Shown: positions 9,718 to 18,533, numbered from the stretch's first letter. The stretch: 31,546 bases of DNA from CAZIGM01 sp964538675 (GCA_964538675.1 CAZIGM010000019.1:1-31546); one strand, 5' to 3'. Notes: a model not told the origin generated them from the letters alone. Numbers and translations are program-made.

Positions 9718-11658
9718 ATGAGAAATTGGATATACCATGACTCACATAATTTGAATTACCGTAATCCATTTGGAGCAATTAAATTTAATCAAAAAGTAGT
9801 ACTTCAATTAGTTGTTACTACTGATGAAATAGTAGATAAAGTATTTTTAATTTATTGGCAGGATGGAGAAAGAAAGAAAGAAATTAATATGCAGTTTACT
9901 AAATCAAAAGGTGATGAAAAATGGTTTAGAGGGGAAGTAATTGGACTTCCTAACTCAGGATTAATATGGTACATTTTTGCTGTAATTATTAATGGAAGTA
10001 CTTATTATTATGGAAAGAGTAGAGAAATGTATGGAGGAGAAGGGGTTATCACAAAAGATAGCCCCCATCCTTATCAAATAACTGTATATGATGAAAAGGG
10101 TATAACGCCTAACTGGTACAAGGATGCAATTATGTATCAAATTTTTGTTGATAGATTTTTCAATGGAAATGAAGATGGAAAAGTATTCAATTCTAAAAAA
10201 AATAGCTTAATTCATTCTCATTGGAGTAATTCACCTATCTATATTAAGGATAATAAAGGTAAAATACTTCATTGGGATTTTTTTGGTGGGAATTTATTAG
10301 GGGTAAAGAAAAAGCTCTCTTATTTAAAAGAGTTAGAGGTTGATATCATCTATTTTAATCCAATATTTGAATCTTCAAGCAATCATAAGTATGATACTGG
10401 AGATTATCACAAGATTGATTCAATGTATGGAGATAATAAGCTTTTTAAAGAACTATGTCAAGAAGCAAAAGAAAATGGTATCGCAATAATATTAGATGGA
10501 GTATTTAGCCATACAGGAAGTGATAGTAAGTATTTTAATAAAGAAGGCAATTATGAAGATATAGGTGCTTATCAATCATTAAATTCCCCATGTGCGAGTT
10601 GGTATTGCTTTCAAACACATCCCTATATTTATGATAGTTGGTGGGGAATAGATGTATTACCTAATGTAAACGAATTAGAACCATCTTATTTAGATTTTAT
10701 TATCTATGAAGAGAATAGTGTAGTAAGCTTCTGGCAAAAGCATGGTATTAAGGGATGGCGACTGGATGTAGCTGATGAATTGCCTGATGAATTTATAAAA
10801 CAATTAAGAAATAAAATGAAGGAGTTAGATAATGAAGCAATTATATTAGGTGAAGTGTGGGAAGATGCATCGAATAAAGTAAGTTATGGAAGCAGACGAC
10901 GTTATTTATATGGGAAAGAATTAGATTCTGTTACTAATTATCCTTTTCGCAACACGATTACTTGTTTTCTTCTAGGAAATATTGACGCAGAAAAAACACA
11001 TTTATCTTTAATGACTTTATATGAAAATTATCCAATACATCACTTTTACTCCAATATGAACCTTATTGGAAGTCATGATACGCCACGCATATTATCTTTA
11101 TTAAGAGATAAAATTCCTGAGTATATGTCGTTAGAATGCAAAAGAATAATATCAATTAAAAGATTGAAGCTTGCAACGCTGATACAATTCACTTTCCCAG
11201 GAGTTCCACTTATTTATTATGGAGACGAAGCTGGACTTGAAGGAAAAGAAGAACCTTTAAATAGAAGAACTTATCCTTGGGATAAAGAGAATGAAGAGAT
11301 ATTAGATTGGTATAAAAGGATTACGAAGTTAAGAAAACAATATGACATTTTTAGAACAGGGGAATGGATATCATTTCATTATAATGAGGATGTATATGGA
11401 TATATTAGAATAATTGAAAATGAACATGATGCTTTTATGCAAAAAAGAGATAATAATTTTTCTATAATACTTTGTAATAGAAGTATAAACAACTCAATTG
11501 AGATAAAATTAAATATAGGGGAGGTATGTAGAAGAAGAGAACTAGAACAATTTGAATTAACTGATGTTATAAGTTATGAAACAACTTTAATAGAAGAAGG
11601 ATATCTAAATATAATATTGGAACCTTTAGAAGGTAGGGTATATATACAATATGTATAA
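9718..11658 (+). CDS. GH13 alpha-glucan hydrolase, pullulanase/neopullulanase-type
   Basis: Intracellular GH13 enzyme (no signal peptide) expected to hydrolyse alpha-1,6 or alpha-1,4 linkages of glycogen-derived dextrins. An N-terminal beta-sandwich (about residues 1-120) precedes the barrel, which starts at NWYKDAIMYQIFVDRFFNG. Catalytic residues are Asp350 in GWRLDVADE, Glu379 in LGEVWED and Asp454 in GSHDTPR; region I is DGVFSHTG. The barrel resembles the pullulanase/neopullulanase side of GH13 (such as subfamily 20 or 39), but linkage specificity cannot be read from sequence by eye. It begins 17 bases after glgP with a weak GGGG-type ribosome site and is the last gene of the unit. Its position suggests it debranches phosphorylase limit dextrin. 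Confidence 0.88.
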   Translation: MRNWIYHDSHNLNYRNPFGAIKFNQKVVLQLVVTTDEIVDKVFLIYWQDGERKKEINMQFTKSKGDEKWFRGEVIGLPNSGLIWYIFAVIINGSTYYYGKSREMYGGEGVITKDSPHPYQITVYDEKGITPNWYKDAIMYQIFVDRFFNGNEDGKVFNSKKNSLIHSHWSNSPIYIKDNKGKILHWDFFGGNLLGVKKKLSYLKELEVDIIYFNPIFESSSNHKYDTGDYHKIDSMYGDNKLFKELCQEAKENGIAIILDGVFSHTGSDSKYFNKEGNYEDIGAYQSLNSPCASWYCFQTHPYIYDSWWGIDVLPNVNELEPSYLDFIIYEENSVVSFWQKHGIKGWRLDVADELPDEFIKQLRNKMKELDNEAIILGEVWEDASNKVSYGSRRRYLYGKELDSVTNYPFRNTITCFLLGNIDAEKTHLSLMTLYENYPIHHFYSNMNLIGSHDTPRILSLLRDKIPEYMSLECKRIISIKRLKLATLIQFTFPGVPLIYYGDEAGLEGKEEPLNRRTYPWDKENEEILDWYKRITKLRKQYDIFRTGEWISFHYNEDVYGYIRIIENEHDAFMQKRDNNFSIILCNRSINNSIEIKLNIGEVCRRRELEQFELTDVISYETTLIEEGYLNIILEPLEGRVYIQYV

Positions 11659-11661
11659 ATA

Positions 11662-11697
11662 ATGGTATATTCAAGTTAAGAATATACTATTTTTTTT
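11662..11697 (+). terminator. Terminator of the glycogen operon
   Basis: An 11-bp stem with one G-T pair (11662-11672 with 11680-11690), 7-base loop and seven T immediately after. It ends the glgB-to-GH13 unit. Confidence 0.88.
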
Positions 11698-11732
11698 GAT
11701 ATCAAATATATAGGGGAAAGGGGATCGAGTTA

Positions 11733-12356
11733 ATGAGTATTTTTATAGATAAGATTATTAAAGTTGTAATACGCTATCCACGATTTATGGAAACAGCCTT
11801 ATTTGAAAAAGTAATGTTTGTTTTTCCTAATAAAATAGCCAATAGATATGATAAAACTATAGCTAATCGACAAAACTATGAGTTGCCATTTAATGAGGGC
11901 TTAAAATATTTGAATTTTGATTCTAATTTTCAGGGTGAAGTTCTTGATTTATGTACTGGCACTGGATTTGCTTCATTAATTACTGCAGGATATTTTCCTA
12001 AAGCAAAAATTATTGGTATTGATCAATCTCAAACAATGTTGGATTTGGCTATTCAAAAAGCTAATTCAAAAAATATACATAATGTAGAGTTCACAAAAGC
12101 GGATGCATCTAACTTATCCTTTCAAGATAGTACATTTGATCTCGTTACTGTATCTAATGCTCCTTTTTATTTTGATGAAGTAGTTAGGGTTCTAAAACCC
12201 TTAGGTCGATATCTAATTTCTCTTTCTTTTGGTGGAGCAAGTATAGTTCAAAGCAGAAAAAGAATAGAGGAATATTTTCAACAATATAATTTAAAGATAA
12301 TAGAGATTAAACAGGTAAAAGAAGGAGCGTTTATTCTAAGTTCATTAGATAATTAA
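11733..12356 (+). CDS. Class I SAM-dependent methyltransferase
   Basis: Methyltransferase of unknown substrate, 207 residues. Motif I is clear (EVLDLCTGTGFAS, about residues 68-80), the acidic end of beta-2 is GIDQS, and post-motif segments KADASNLSFQDSTFDLVTVSNA and RVLKPLGRYLISLSFGG follow the UbiE/Methyltransf_11 layout. The first 35 residues are hydrophobic and basic, perhaps a membrane-contacting helix, and the C-terminus is short. The ATG at 11733 follows AAAGGGGAT at about 11716-11724. It stands alone between the glycogen terminator and the serC promoter, so context does not suggest a substrate. Confidence 0.8.
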   Translation: MSIFIDKIIKVVIRYPRFMETALFEKVMFVFPNKIANRYDKTIANRQNYELPFNEGLKYLNFDSNFQGEVLDLCTGTGFASLITAGYFPKAKIIGIDQSQTMLDLAIQKANSKNIHNVEFTKADASNLSFQDSTFDLVTVSNAPFYFDEVVRVLKPLGRYLISLSFGGASIVQSRKRIEEYFQQYNLKIIEIKQVKEGAFILSSLDN

Positions 12357-12408
12357 AGAAGTAAATAAAATTATTATTCGCATATATTTATTTGAGAGAC
12401 GAAAAGTT

Positions 12409-12438
12409 TTTAGATTTTTCATAAATATATAGTATAAT
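12409..12438 (+). promoter_or_regulatory. Candidate promoter of the serC-type gene
   Basis: A consensus -10 TATAAT at 12433-12438 has a moderate -35 TTTAGA 18 bases upstream. The 16 bases TATATAGTATAATAGA around the -10 recur, apart from one base, at the -10 upstream of 21927. Confidence 0.5.
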
Positions 12439-12487
12439 AGAATATAAAATTTTAGTAGAATAGGTATATATTAAAGGAGGAAGTGTA

Positions 12488-13606
12488 ATGACTAATAAAC
12501 CTAGTAAAAAACCTAATAATCCTAACTTTTCGTCTGGCCCATGTGCCAAACATCCAGGGTACACGTTGGATGCTTTAAAAGATACTCCATTTGGGAGATC
12601 ACATAGAAGTAAAGTGGGTAAATCATTATTAGCTAAATCAATAAGTAAAACAAAAGAAGTTTTAGAGATTCCTGAAGATTATCTTGTAGGAATTGTACCG
12701 GCGTCAGATACTGGAGCAATAGAAATGGCTATGTGGAATCTTTTAGGTCAAAGAGGTGTAGATGTTATACACTTTGAATCTTTTGGAAGCACTTGGGCTA
12801 AAGATATTATCAAGCAATTAAAAATTAATGATGTAAATGAATTATTTGCTGATTACGGTCAATTGCCTGATTTAGCAAAGGTAAACTTTGATAATGATGT
12901 TGTATTTACTTGGAATGGAACTACAAGTGGTGTAAAGATACCTAATGGTGATTTTATTCCATCTGACAGAAAAGGGCTTACTATTTGTGATGCAACTTCA
13001 GCTGTTTTTGCGATGGAGATACCATGGGACAAAATTGATGTGCTTACTTATTCTTGGCAAAAGGTTCTTGGTGGAGAAGCAGCACATGGAATGTTAATAT
13101 TATCTCCTCGTGCAGTCGAAAGAATTGAAAGCTATGTTCCAACTTGGCCATTACCTAAAATATTTCAATTAAAAAAGGGAAAAGAGATTAATAAAACAAT
13201 CTTTGAAGGTGCCACAATTAATACTCCATCTATGCTTTGTAATCAAGACTATTTAGATGCATTGGAATGGACAGAATCAGTCGGGGGATTAAAAGGCTTG
13301 ATAGAAAGAAGTAATTATAATTTAAAAGTTATTGAAGATTTTGTTGATAAACATGAGTGGATAAGCTTTTTAGCAGAAAATTCAAATATCCGCTCAAATA
13401 CGAGTGTTTGTTTAAAGGTTAATCTAGATAAGAACAAATTAAAAGAAATTACTAAAATATTAGAGGATGAAGAAGTTGCATATGATATCAATTCATATCG
13501 AGATGCACCAGATGGTTTAAGGATTTGGTGCGGAGCTACTGTTGAGACAGAAGATATTATAATAATGCTTGAATGGCTTGAATGGGCTTATGAAGAAGTT
13601 AAGTAA
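12488..13606 (+). CDS. serC: Phosphoserine aminotransferase, divergent SerC type
   Basis: PLP-dependent class V aminotransferase expected to interconvert 3-phosphohydroxypyruvate and phosphoserine in serine synthesis. The start NFSSGPCAKHPGYTLDALKDTPFGRSHRS is the signature of the second SerC subfamily (the one known from alphaproteobacteria and methanogens), not the classical Bacillus type. The likely PLP lysine is Lys192 in YSWQKVLGGEAAHG. The 372-residue length fits. An AAAGGAGG lies just before the ATG at 12488, one of the best ribosome sites in the window. It has its own promoter and terminator. No serA or serB is nearby, so the pathway assignment rests on family resemblance alone. Confidence 0.85.
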   Translation: MTNKPSKKPNNPNFSSGPCAKHPGYTLDALKDTPFGRSHRSKVGKSLLAKSISKTKEVLEIPEDYLVGIVPASDTGAIEMAMWNLLGQRGVDVIHFESFGSTWAKDIIKQLKINDVNELFADYGQLPDLAKVNFDNDVVFTWNGTTSGVKIPNGDFIPSDRKGLTICDATSAVFAMEIPWDKIDVLTYSWQKVLGGEAAHGMLILSPRAVERIESYVPTWPLPKIFQLKKGKEINKTIFEGATINTPSMLCNQDYLDALEWTESVGGLKGLIERSNYNLKVIEDFVDKHEWISFLAENSNIRSNTSVCLKVNLDKNKLKEITKILEDEEVAYDINSYRDAPDGLRIWCGATVETEDIIIMLEWLEWAYEEVK

Positions 13607-13627
13607 ATAAAAATATTGAATTATCAC

Positions 13628-13667
13628 AACCTTAGATGGGAAAGACAATTTCATCTAAGGTTTTTTT
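13628..13667 (+). terminator. Terminator of the serC-type gene
   Basis: An 11-bp perfect stem (13628-13638 with 13652-13662), 13-base loop and a run of T to 13667. Confidence 0.88.
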
Positions 13668-13770
13668 ACTCAAAATATTTTAACTTCAGAAATAGAATGT
13701 AATAAATAAATTTGTAATAAGTAAACATTTAATTGATTGAATTTATTAATAAATAAGAAAGGACGATTTG

Positions 13771-14835
13771 ATGAGAAAAATTATATTAATTGTATTTATG
13801 ATGTTTTTATTAACGGCTTGCAATTCAAATACAGTTGACAATGAAGATGTACATGAAAATGAGGTAACGGCTCAAGAAGAAAAAGAGGATTCCCAAGGAG
13901 ATAATCTAATAGGTAACGTGAACGTGAATGATGAAAATGATAACATTGAGGAAACTTCTACGTCGGAAAATAATCAAAGTACTATAAATGATAGTGCAAA
14001 TCTATCTATACTAACTAAGATATCAGAAGAAAATGGTAGTAAAATTTTAGAATTGTATAAAGTGAATAAAAGTACTGGAGATGAAACATTTCTTTGTATT
14101 ATAGAAGATGCTTATATAAATCATTACCATGGTCAGGAGATAAGTAATAACCACTTATATGTGATAAAAAGGGTTGATTACGAAGGTTATCCGGACGATG
14201 ATTGGAGCGATGAATTATGGAGATATACAATAGATGGATTTGGAGAGAGGGTATTTTATAATAGAGGATTATATTCCGATAATAAAGGTATAGATTTTCG
14301 GGTCTCTCCTAATGAAAATAGTATTGTTATAAGAACTGGTACATTAGACGATAAGCTAGTATTTATTGATTATTACGGTAATTTAGTGAAAGATTATGAT
14401 ATTAGTGAATTAAAAGTTAATGACTCTGAATCCTTAATTAACTTATTAGATTGGTCTTTTGATAGTAATTTTTTTGGTGGAGAAATAACAATGACTTCTA
14501 TTGTATACTCATTTTTTAGAGTAAATATTGAGAATTTTGAAGTTGATAAATATGATTTAGCTAATATTGATTTAAGTAGCGAATATAATTTAAACGCAAG
14601 TAAGGAAATGTTAGTATACAGTGATTATCCAATAATGTTTGATGTAGATGAATATGATTCATTCATTAATAGTGATAGAACTGTGAACCTATATTTACAT
14701 GACTTAAAAACAGATGAAAAAATATTAATTGCTAGCTCTATAACAAAGGAGTTTAATCCAATATGGACTAATATCAATACTTTTGAATACAATAATCCAG
14801 ATGGTGATGACAGAATCATATATGAAGTTAAATAA
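13771..14835 (+). CDS. Lipoprotein with repeat-like beta domain, unknown function
   Basis: The first 18 residues form a lipoprotein signal peptide (MRKIILIVFMMFLLTAC) with a lipobox LTAC, so the mature protein should be anchored outside the membrane at the Cys. A low-complexity acidic linker rich in Glu, Asn and Asp (about residues 20-75) leads to a domain of short beta strands (LYKVNKSTGDETFL, ELWRYTIDGFG, LYLHDLKTDEKILIAS), reminiscent of TolB-like or DUF5050-type beta-propeller blades. No family is assigned. The ATG at 13771 with AAAGGA at 13758-13763 is preferred over a TTG one codon upstream. The next gene follows after 42 bases and may be co-transcribed. Confidence 0.8.
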   Translation: MRKIILIVFMMFLLTACNSNTVDNEDVHENEVTAQEEKEDSQGDNLIGNVNVNDENDNIEETSTSENNQSTINDSANLSILTKISEENGSKILELYKVNKSTGDETFLCIIEDAYINHYHGQEISNNHLYVIKRVDYEGYPDDDWSDELWRYTIDGFGERVFYNRGLYSDNKGIDFRVSPNENSIVIRTGTLDDKLVFIDYYGNLVKDYDISELKVNDSESLINLLDWSFDSNFFGGEITMTSIVYSFFRVNIENFEVDKYDLANIDLSSEYNLNASKEMLVYSDYPIMFDVDEYDSFINSDRTVNLYLHDLKTDEKILIASSITKEFNPIWTNINTFEYNNPDGDDRIIYEVK

Positions 14836-14877
14836 AAAATTATTATTAAGAACAAATATTAATGGAGGGACTATTTA

Positions 14878-15396
14878 ATGAATGGGTTTGTTTTGGTTAT
14901 TCCAATTATTCTTGTTAGATATGTATATCTTGGCATAATTAGTTCTGATGGATTAAGAAGATCATCCTTTTATCCTCCACTTAAGGGAAATGAAAGGATA
15001 GCTTTTTGGATATATCAATTTACTACAATATTCCTATTATTATATCCAATACTTTTTAAACTTAGATTTCTTTCATTTACTAATTATTTGGGCTTAACAA
15101 TATACATTATTGGATTAGTTTTCTATATTGTTTCAATAAGGGATTTTTCTAAGCCATTAAATACAGGACTTAACAAAAGCGGAATATACAATTATTCCCG
15201 TAATCCAATGTATGTTGCTTTCTTCTTATATTTTTTAGGAATTACCATTCTTTTAAGTTCTTTAATCTATTTCTTTGTTCTAATTGGCTATCAAATATCT
15301 GTTCATTACTTAATTTTATCTGAAGAAAGATGGTGTATTAAACAATTTGATGGAGACTATATAGATTATATGGAAAGAGTAAGACGATATATATAA
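14878..15396 (+). CDS. Isoprenylcysteine carboxyl methyltransferase-like membrane protein
   Basis: A 172-residue protein with four or five membrane segments whose C-terminal half carries the ICMT/PEMT signature: GIYNYSRNPMYVAFFLYFLG followed by the closing HYLILSEERWCIKQFDGDYIDYMERVRRYI, with the conserved EE/E-R pair and DYxxY spacing. Family members methylate lipids, prenylated or other small substrates at the membrane with SAM; the substrate here cannot be deduced. The ATG at 14878 has GGAGGG about 10 bases upstream. It follows the lipoprotein gene closely with no terminator between. Confidence 0.82.
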   Translation: MNGFVLVIPIILVRYVYLGIISSDGLRRSSFYPPLKGNERIAFWIYQFTTIFLLLYPILFKLRFLSFTNYLGLTIYIIGLVFYIVSIRDFSKPLNTGLNKSGIYNYSRNPMYVAFFLYFLGITILLSSLIYFFVLIGYQISVHYLILSEERWCIKQFDGDYIDYMERVRRYI

Positions 15397-15520
15397 GAGA
15401 TAATGACTCTAATAAAAATCTTCTTTTTCCCGGGTAAGCGCAGAATAGTACAATCTTATATAAATAACGATAAATATCATTTCATTTATGATACATTATT
15501 CGACAATAATTTAGATACTT

Positions 15521-15568
15521 AAAAAATAAAAAACCTAAAGAGATAATTTAAGTTGTCCCTTTAGGTTT
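15521..15568 (-). terminator. Terminator of the 15591-16496 gene
   Basis: Read on the - strand, a 10-bp stem (15531-15540 with 15559-15568) has an internal GATAA/TTGTC extension and is followed by a T-rich run (15521-15533). The rest of the gap 15397-15590 shows nothing recognised apart from a GC-rich CCCGGG patch near 15429. Confidence 0.75.
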
Positions 15569-15590
15569 AATATATTTAAATTATGACTAT

Positions 15591-16496
15591 CTACTGAGCA
15601 ATATTTTTCTCTTTAGATGATTTAGTTGAAGATTTTTCACTTGATTGTGGAACTAAAACATTTCTAAAATAAGGTGTTACTAATAATACAGCCAAAATTA
15701 CACCTTGTGCTCCCATTATCCAATAAGTTGAAGTAAATACAGAAGCATCAAATGTATCTTTTGGAACTAGTGAAGCAGTTGGTCTTAAATAATGTACTGG
15801 GAAGCTTATTACAGCAATGCTTATTGCTGAAACTAAAGTTATCCACCAACCAATTTCTTTACGTTGTGACAATAAGTAAATACTTGCCAATGAAAGAAAA
15901 ACAACGAAAAACATTACTGGTCCAGAATCACGTAAAACCATTACAGTTGGGTCAGTAATTGCTGCTTTAGGAGATCTCATAATAATTCTTAGTGCATGAG
16001 GGAAAAGTGTAAATGCTTGTGAACCTATCATCCCAACTAGAGTTATTATTACAAATAAAACAGTTTTATCTCTTTTACTATTAGCTTCCAATAGAAGCAT
16101 TGCCCAAAATGCTATTAATCCAACACCAAATACAATCCATACATCTGGAAATCCGAATTTTTCAAAAAATCCTAAACCGATAAAGAAAGCACCAATTGGA
16201 GCAACAGCTAAAGCAACTAAAGATACAGGCCATGCCCATTTTTTACCTTGATACAAAGCGTAAGATGTAGCAACAAGTGTTACACCAGCCATGATTAATG
16301 TGCTTGTCCACATCATACCAATGTATAATCTACCAATAGGACCAGTACCCCAATCTGCACCTTGACTAGTCTGTTTAAACATTAATTCATCTGAAGTTGA
16401 ATTAATTTGACCAGGTGCAATAAAAATAAAGTAAAGTCCAGTTACTACAGCAATTAAAGCCATTACAAGTCTGATATTCTTTGAAGTAGTACTCAT
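15591..16496 (-). CDS. Multi-pass membrane protein, unknown family
   Basis: A 301-residue protein with about eight hydrophobic segments, starting with a membrane helix at about residues 9-27 and ending in a Ser/Lys-rich cytoplasmic tail (SSEKSSTKSSKEK). I do not recognise the family. The composition differs sharply from its neighbours: rich in Ala, Val, Gly and Trp and poor in Asn/Lys/Ile runs, which suggests either high expression or a different origin. The start has GAGGAGG about 7 bases upstream (16503-16509 on the - strand), a very strong site. It has its own terminator and stands alone on the - strand between two + strand groups. Confidence 0.8.
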   Translation of the reverse strand: MSTTSKNIRLVMALIAVVTGLYFIFIAPGQINSTSDELMFKQTSQGADWGTGPIGRLYIGMMWTSTLIMAGVTLVATSYALYQGKKWAWPVSLVALAVAPIGAFFIGLGFFEKFGFPDVWIVFGVGLIAFWAMLLLEANSKRDKTVLFVIITLVGMIGSQAFTLFPHALRIIMRSPKAAITDPTVMVLRDSGPVMFFVVFLSLASIYLLSQRKEIGWWITLVSAISIAVISFPVHYLRPTASLVPKDTFDASVFTSTYWIMGAQGVILAVLLVTPYFRNVLVPQSSEKSSTKSSKEKNIAQ

Positions 16497-16782
16497 TTTA
16501 AATCCTCCTCATAAGATAATAGTATATAATCCACCAATAGTTTAACTATAAATAACAACAAAGTATATAGCATATGCCATAAATAATTGAAAATTATGTG
16601 AAGAAATTTTTTAGAGAAAATATTTAGGTCTTATTTTTAATTAAATAGAATATGATTAATGGATACAATTACATTGTACTGTTCAAGCCTAAACGGTTTG
16701 AACTATTTGTGTAGCAACATTATAAGAAGTATTTACGTCTATAAATTACGGTTAGTAATAATGGGTGAAGGGAATGTTAGGT

Positions 16783-17169
16783 ATGAAATTTGTTGTAAAA
16801 ATATTTTTAATATTTTTTATTATGTTTCTTTTAACTGGTTGTACATTATTAACAAATAATATCTATGAGGACGAAGCAATTAACTTAGTCTTAGAGCGTC
16901 ACCCAGAATTTCCTCATAACGTAGATGACATTAAGGAAATTAAAGTTAGAACTGGGGGACCAGCGCCAGGAATTATAGTTGGGGCAGAATTGATAACCGA
17001 AATTGAAAAAACAAAGGATAATAAATACATTGTTTTGTTAACTAAAAATTGGAATGTAAGCTTTAATGGAGTAAATGTTCAAAGTTACTGGAAGTATCAA
17101 GTTGATCATAATAGTGTTGTTTTGTTAGACAGCAATAACAATGATTATAAAATAGATTTAATTAAATAA
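16783..17169 (+). CDS. Small lipoprotein, unknown function
   Basis: The signal peptide MKFVVKIFLIFFIMFLLTGC has a clear lipobox LTGC with Cys20, so the mature part of about 108 residues is membrane-anchored and exported. The mature domain has a short amphipathic stretch (YEDEAINLVLERHPEFP) and beta strands (KYIVLLTKNWNVSFNG, SYWKYQVDHNSVVLLD), a pattern seen in PepSY-like or DUF4467-like exported proteins but not assignable. Upstream ATG and GTG codons are in frame (16765, 16774), but GAAGGGA at 16767-16773 best serves the ATG at 16783. The following anchored protein starts 25 bases later, probably the same transcript. Confidence 0.75.
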   Translation: MKFVVKIFLIFFIMFLLTGCTLLTNNIYEDEAINLVLERHPEFPHNVDDIKEIKVRTGGPAPGIIVGAELITEIEKTKDNKYIVLLTKNWNVSFNGVNVQSYWKYQVDHNSVVLLDSNNNDYKIDLIK

Positions 17170-17194
17170 TTTATCTACAATGGAGTTGAGGATT

Positions 17195-17707
17195 ATGAAT
17201 AAATTAAAATATTTTTTTGTTATTTTAACAATTGCGATTTTTTTAGTTTTAATTTTTTATAATATTATATTAGAAGATAGTAATAATGTAGAACCATCAT
17301 TAGATCAAAACGTAAGTATTTATTCTTTAATTTTTGATGCAATAATTAAACAAGACGAAGGGTTAAATTCTGAAATGAAGTACATATCAATTGATTCGAA
17401 TTCAACTAAGGACTTAACGGAGGAAGAACGAGAGGAAATACTAGAATATCTAAAAATATATAATGTTGATATTATTAATTACTCTTTTGAAGAATTAAAA
17501 GAAAAAGGAATGTTTAATGAAGAAACATTATCATTAGAAGGAATTTTGCTCGAAATAAAGACGGTTAAGAAAATAACAAAAAATGATATTGTTGTTGAGG
17601 CGGTAAAATATCGCTCAGGATTGGGTGCAATAGGGATGGAATATACTTTGCAATTTAAGAATAATGAGTGGACGATTAAAGAAGAAAAGATGTTATGGAT
17701 TAGTTAA
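17195..17707 (+). CDS. Membrane-anchored protein, unknown function
   Basis: One N-terminal membrane helix (about residues 4-24, KYFFVILTIAIFLVLIFYN) without a lipobox, followed by an extracytoplasmic domain of about 145 residues that is acidic and polar. A segment IYSLIFDAIIKQDEGLNSEMKYISID and a final EYTLQFKNNEWTIKEEKMLWIS resemble small exported proteins in which a beta sheet ends in a Trp motif. The start at 17195 is chosen because GGAG/GAGG sits just upstream, and the longer frame from 17180 would include that site. It lies 25 bases after the lipoprotein gene. No family recognised. Confidence 0.7.
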   Translation: MNKLKYFFVILTIAIFLVLIFYNIILEDSNNVEPSLDQNVSIYSLIFDAIIKQDEGLNSEMKYISIDSNSTKDLTEEEREEILEYLKIYNVDIINYSFEELKEKGMFNEETLSLEGILLEIKTVKKITKNDIVVEAVKYRSGLGAIGMEYTLQFKNNEWTIKEEKMLWIS

Positions 17708-17716
17708 CTTCTGTTC

Positions 17717-17781
17717 AAGTAAATTTACTTAGTGTGTGCATAACACGACTTGACACTTTAGTGTCTTAGCGTCACATGCAT
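17717..17781. repeat. Structured intergenic repeat, copy A (short form)
   Basis: Begins with a 14-base palindrome (17717-17730). A hairpin with GACAC (17752-17756), TTTA loop and GTGTC (17761-17765) is nested in ACG/CGT and CT/AG pairs and closed by an outer TGCAT (17737-17741) with ATGCA (17776-17780). Bases 17745-17774 are identical to 21786-21815. It lacks the TTATCCAGATATGA block of the other copies. It lies between two genes on the same strand, so it could also be in the leader of the 17805 gene. Confidence 0.75.
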
Positions 17782-17804
17782 AGAAATATAATGAGGTGAT
17801 TAAA

Positions 17805-18062
17805 TTGGAACTTTTTCTATTAATAATTGTCTTTCCCATTAGTTTTTTTGTTATTGGGTTAACAGTAAGGATTTTTTTATTTAAAAACATAAAGAATATT
17901 TTAATAACTACACTAATACCCTTTATTTTATCTTTAATACTATTAAAATTTTTGTTTAATGGTATGGCTGGTGTAATCACGTATATAATTATTTATACCT
18001 TAATATGGATTATTAGCATAATATTAATTAGTATCTTCTTAAAGATTTTAAGAAGATACTAA
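17805..18062 (+). CDS. Small hydrophobic membrane protein
   Basis: An 85-residue protein that is nearly all membrane: three hydrophobic segments (LFLLIIVFPISFFVIGLTVRI, NILITTLIPFILSLILLKFLF, GVITYIIIYTLIWIISIILI) ending in a basic tail KILRRY. The start is uncertain: a GTG at 17796 opens the frame, but AGGTGA at about 17795-17800 reads better as the ribosome site for the TTG at 17805. No family recognised. The last codons and stop are part of a perfect 14-bp hairpin, and the structured repeat copy A lies just upstream. Confidence 0.6.
   Translation: MELFLLIIVFPISFFVIGLTVRIFLFKNIKNILITTLIPFILSLILLKFLFNGMAGVITYIIIYTLIWIISIILISIFLKILRRY
18030..18060. other. Perfect 14-bp inverted repeat over the stop codon
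   Basis: Arms 18030-18043 and 18047-18060 are exactly complementary with a 3-base loop GAT. No T run follows on either strand, so it is not a standard intrinsic terminator, although it lies between convergent genes and could terminate or stabilise transcripts from both sides. Confidence 0.7.
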
Positions 18063-18137
18063 GATAATAGTTAATATCGAATTATTTAATTAATATTAAA
18101 ATTTACTTATCAGAAAGATACTATATAATTAATATGA

Positions 18138-18533
18138 CTAAGTACGTTCATATCCATAACTATAGATACTGTAAGTTACAATTACTCCATACAGAATAAA
18201 GGCAATTAATGTCCAAAGTACAGTTGTTGTATTTATTAATAATGGTGAATTAACTTTATCCTGTGTTGAAGCAATTCCTAGAACAATTGGCCAAAGAATA
18301 ATCCCGTATATAGTTCCAATATAAAAACTATGTATTTTCCTAATAGAAGGTATCTTCTTAATGATATAATATAATATATAGCCTGCTACCAGACCTACAA
18401 TTATATGAGTAAATAATTGAAAAGATGTCATTTTAGCATCTAATGCTGTTATTCTTTCATATTCTCCAAACATAATAATACCTGCTTGAACTAAGGACGC
18501 AGTTATAAAACCAAAAGTTAAGTTAGCCCTCAT
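18138..18533 (-). CDS. Four-helix membrane protein, unknown function
   Basis: A 131-residue protein with four predicted membrane helices (N-terminal FGFITASLVQAGIIMFG; THIIVGLVAGYILYYII; FYIGTIYGIILWPIVLGIA; VLWTLIAFILYGVIVTYSIY). The layout, with a charged loop between helices 1 and 2 and a conserved-looking GxxxG in helix 2, resembles YqhR-like or DUF1440-like proteins, but I cannot assign it. AAAGGAG lies about 9 bases upstream of the ATG at 18533. It faces the 17805 gene convergently and the 18673 gene divergently. Confidence 0.7.
   Translation of the reverse strand: MRANLTFGFITASLVQAGIIMFGEYERITALDAKMTSFQLFTHIIVGLVAGYILYYIIKKIPSIRKIHSFYIGTIYGIILWPIVLGIASTQDKVNSPLLINTTTVLWTLIAFILYGVIVTYSIYSYGYERT

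Noticed and set aside
16659..16859. 66-codon open frame on the + strand
   Set aside because: No ribosome site, overlaps the lipoprotein gene in another frame and has no recognisable signal.
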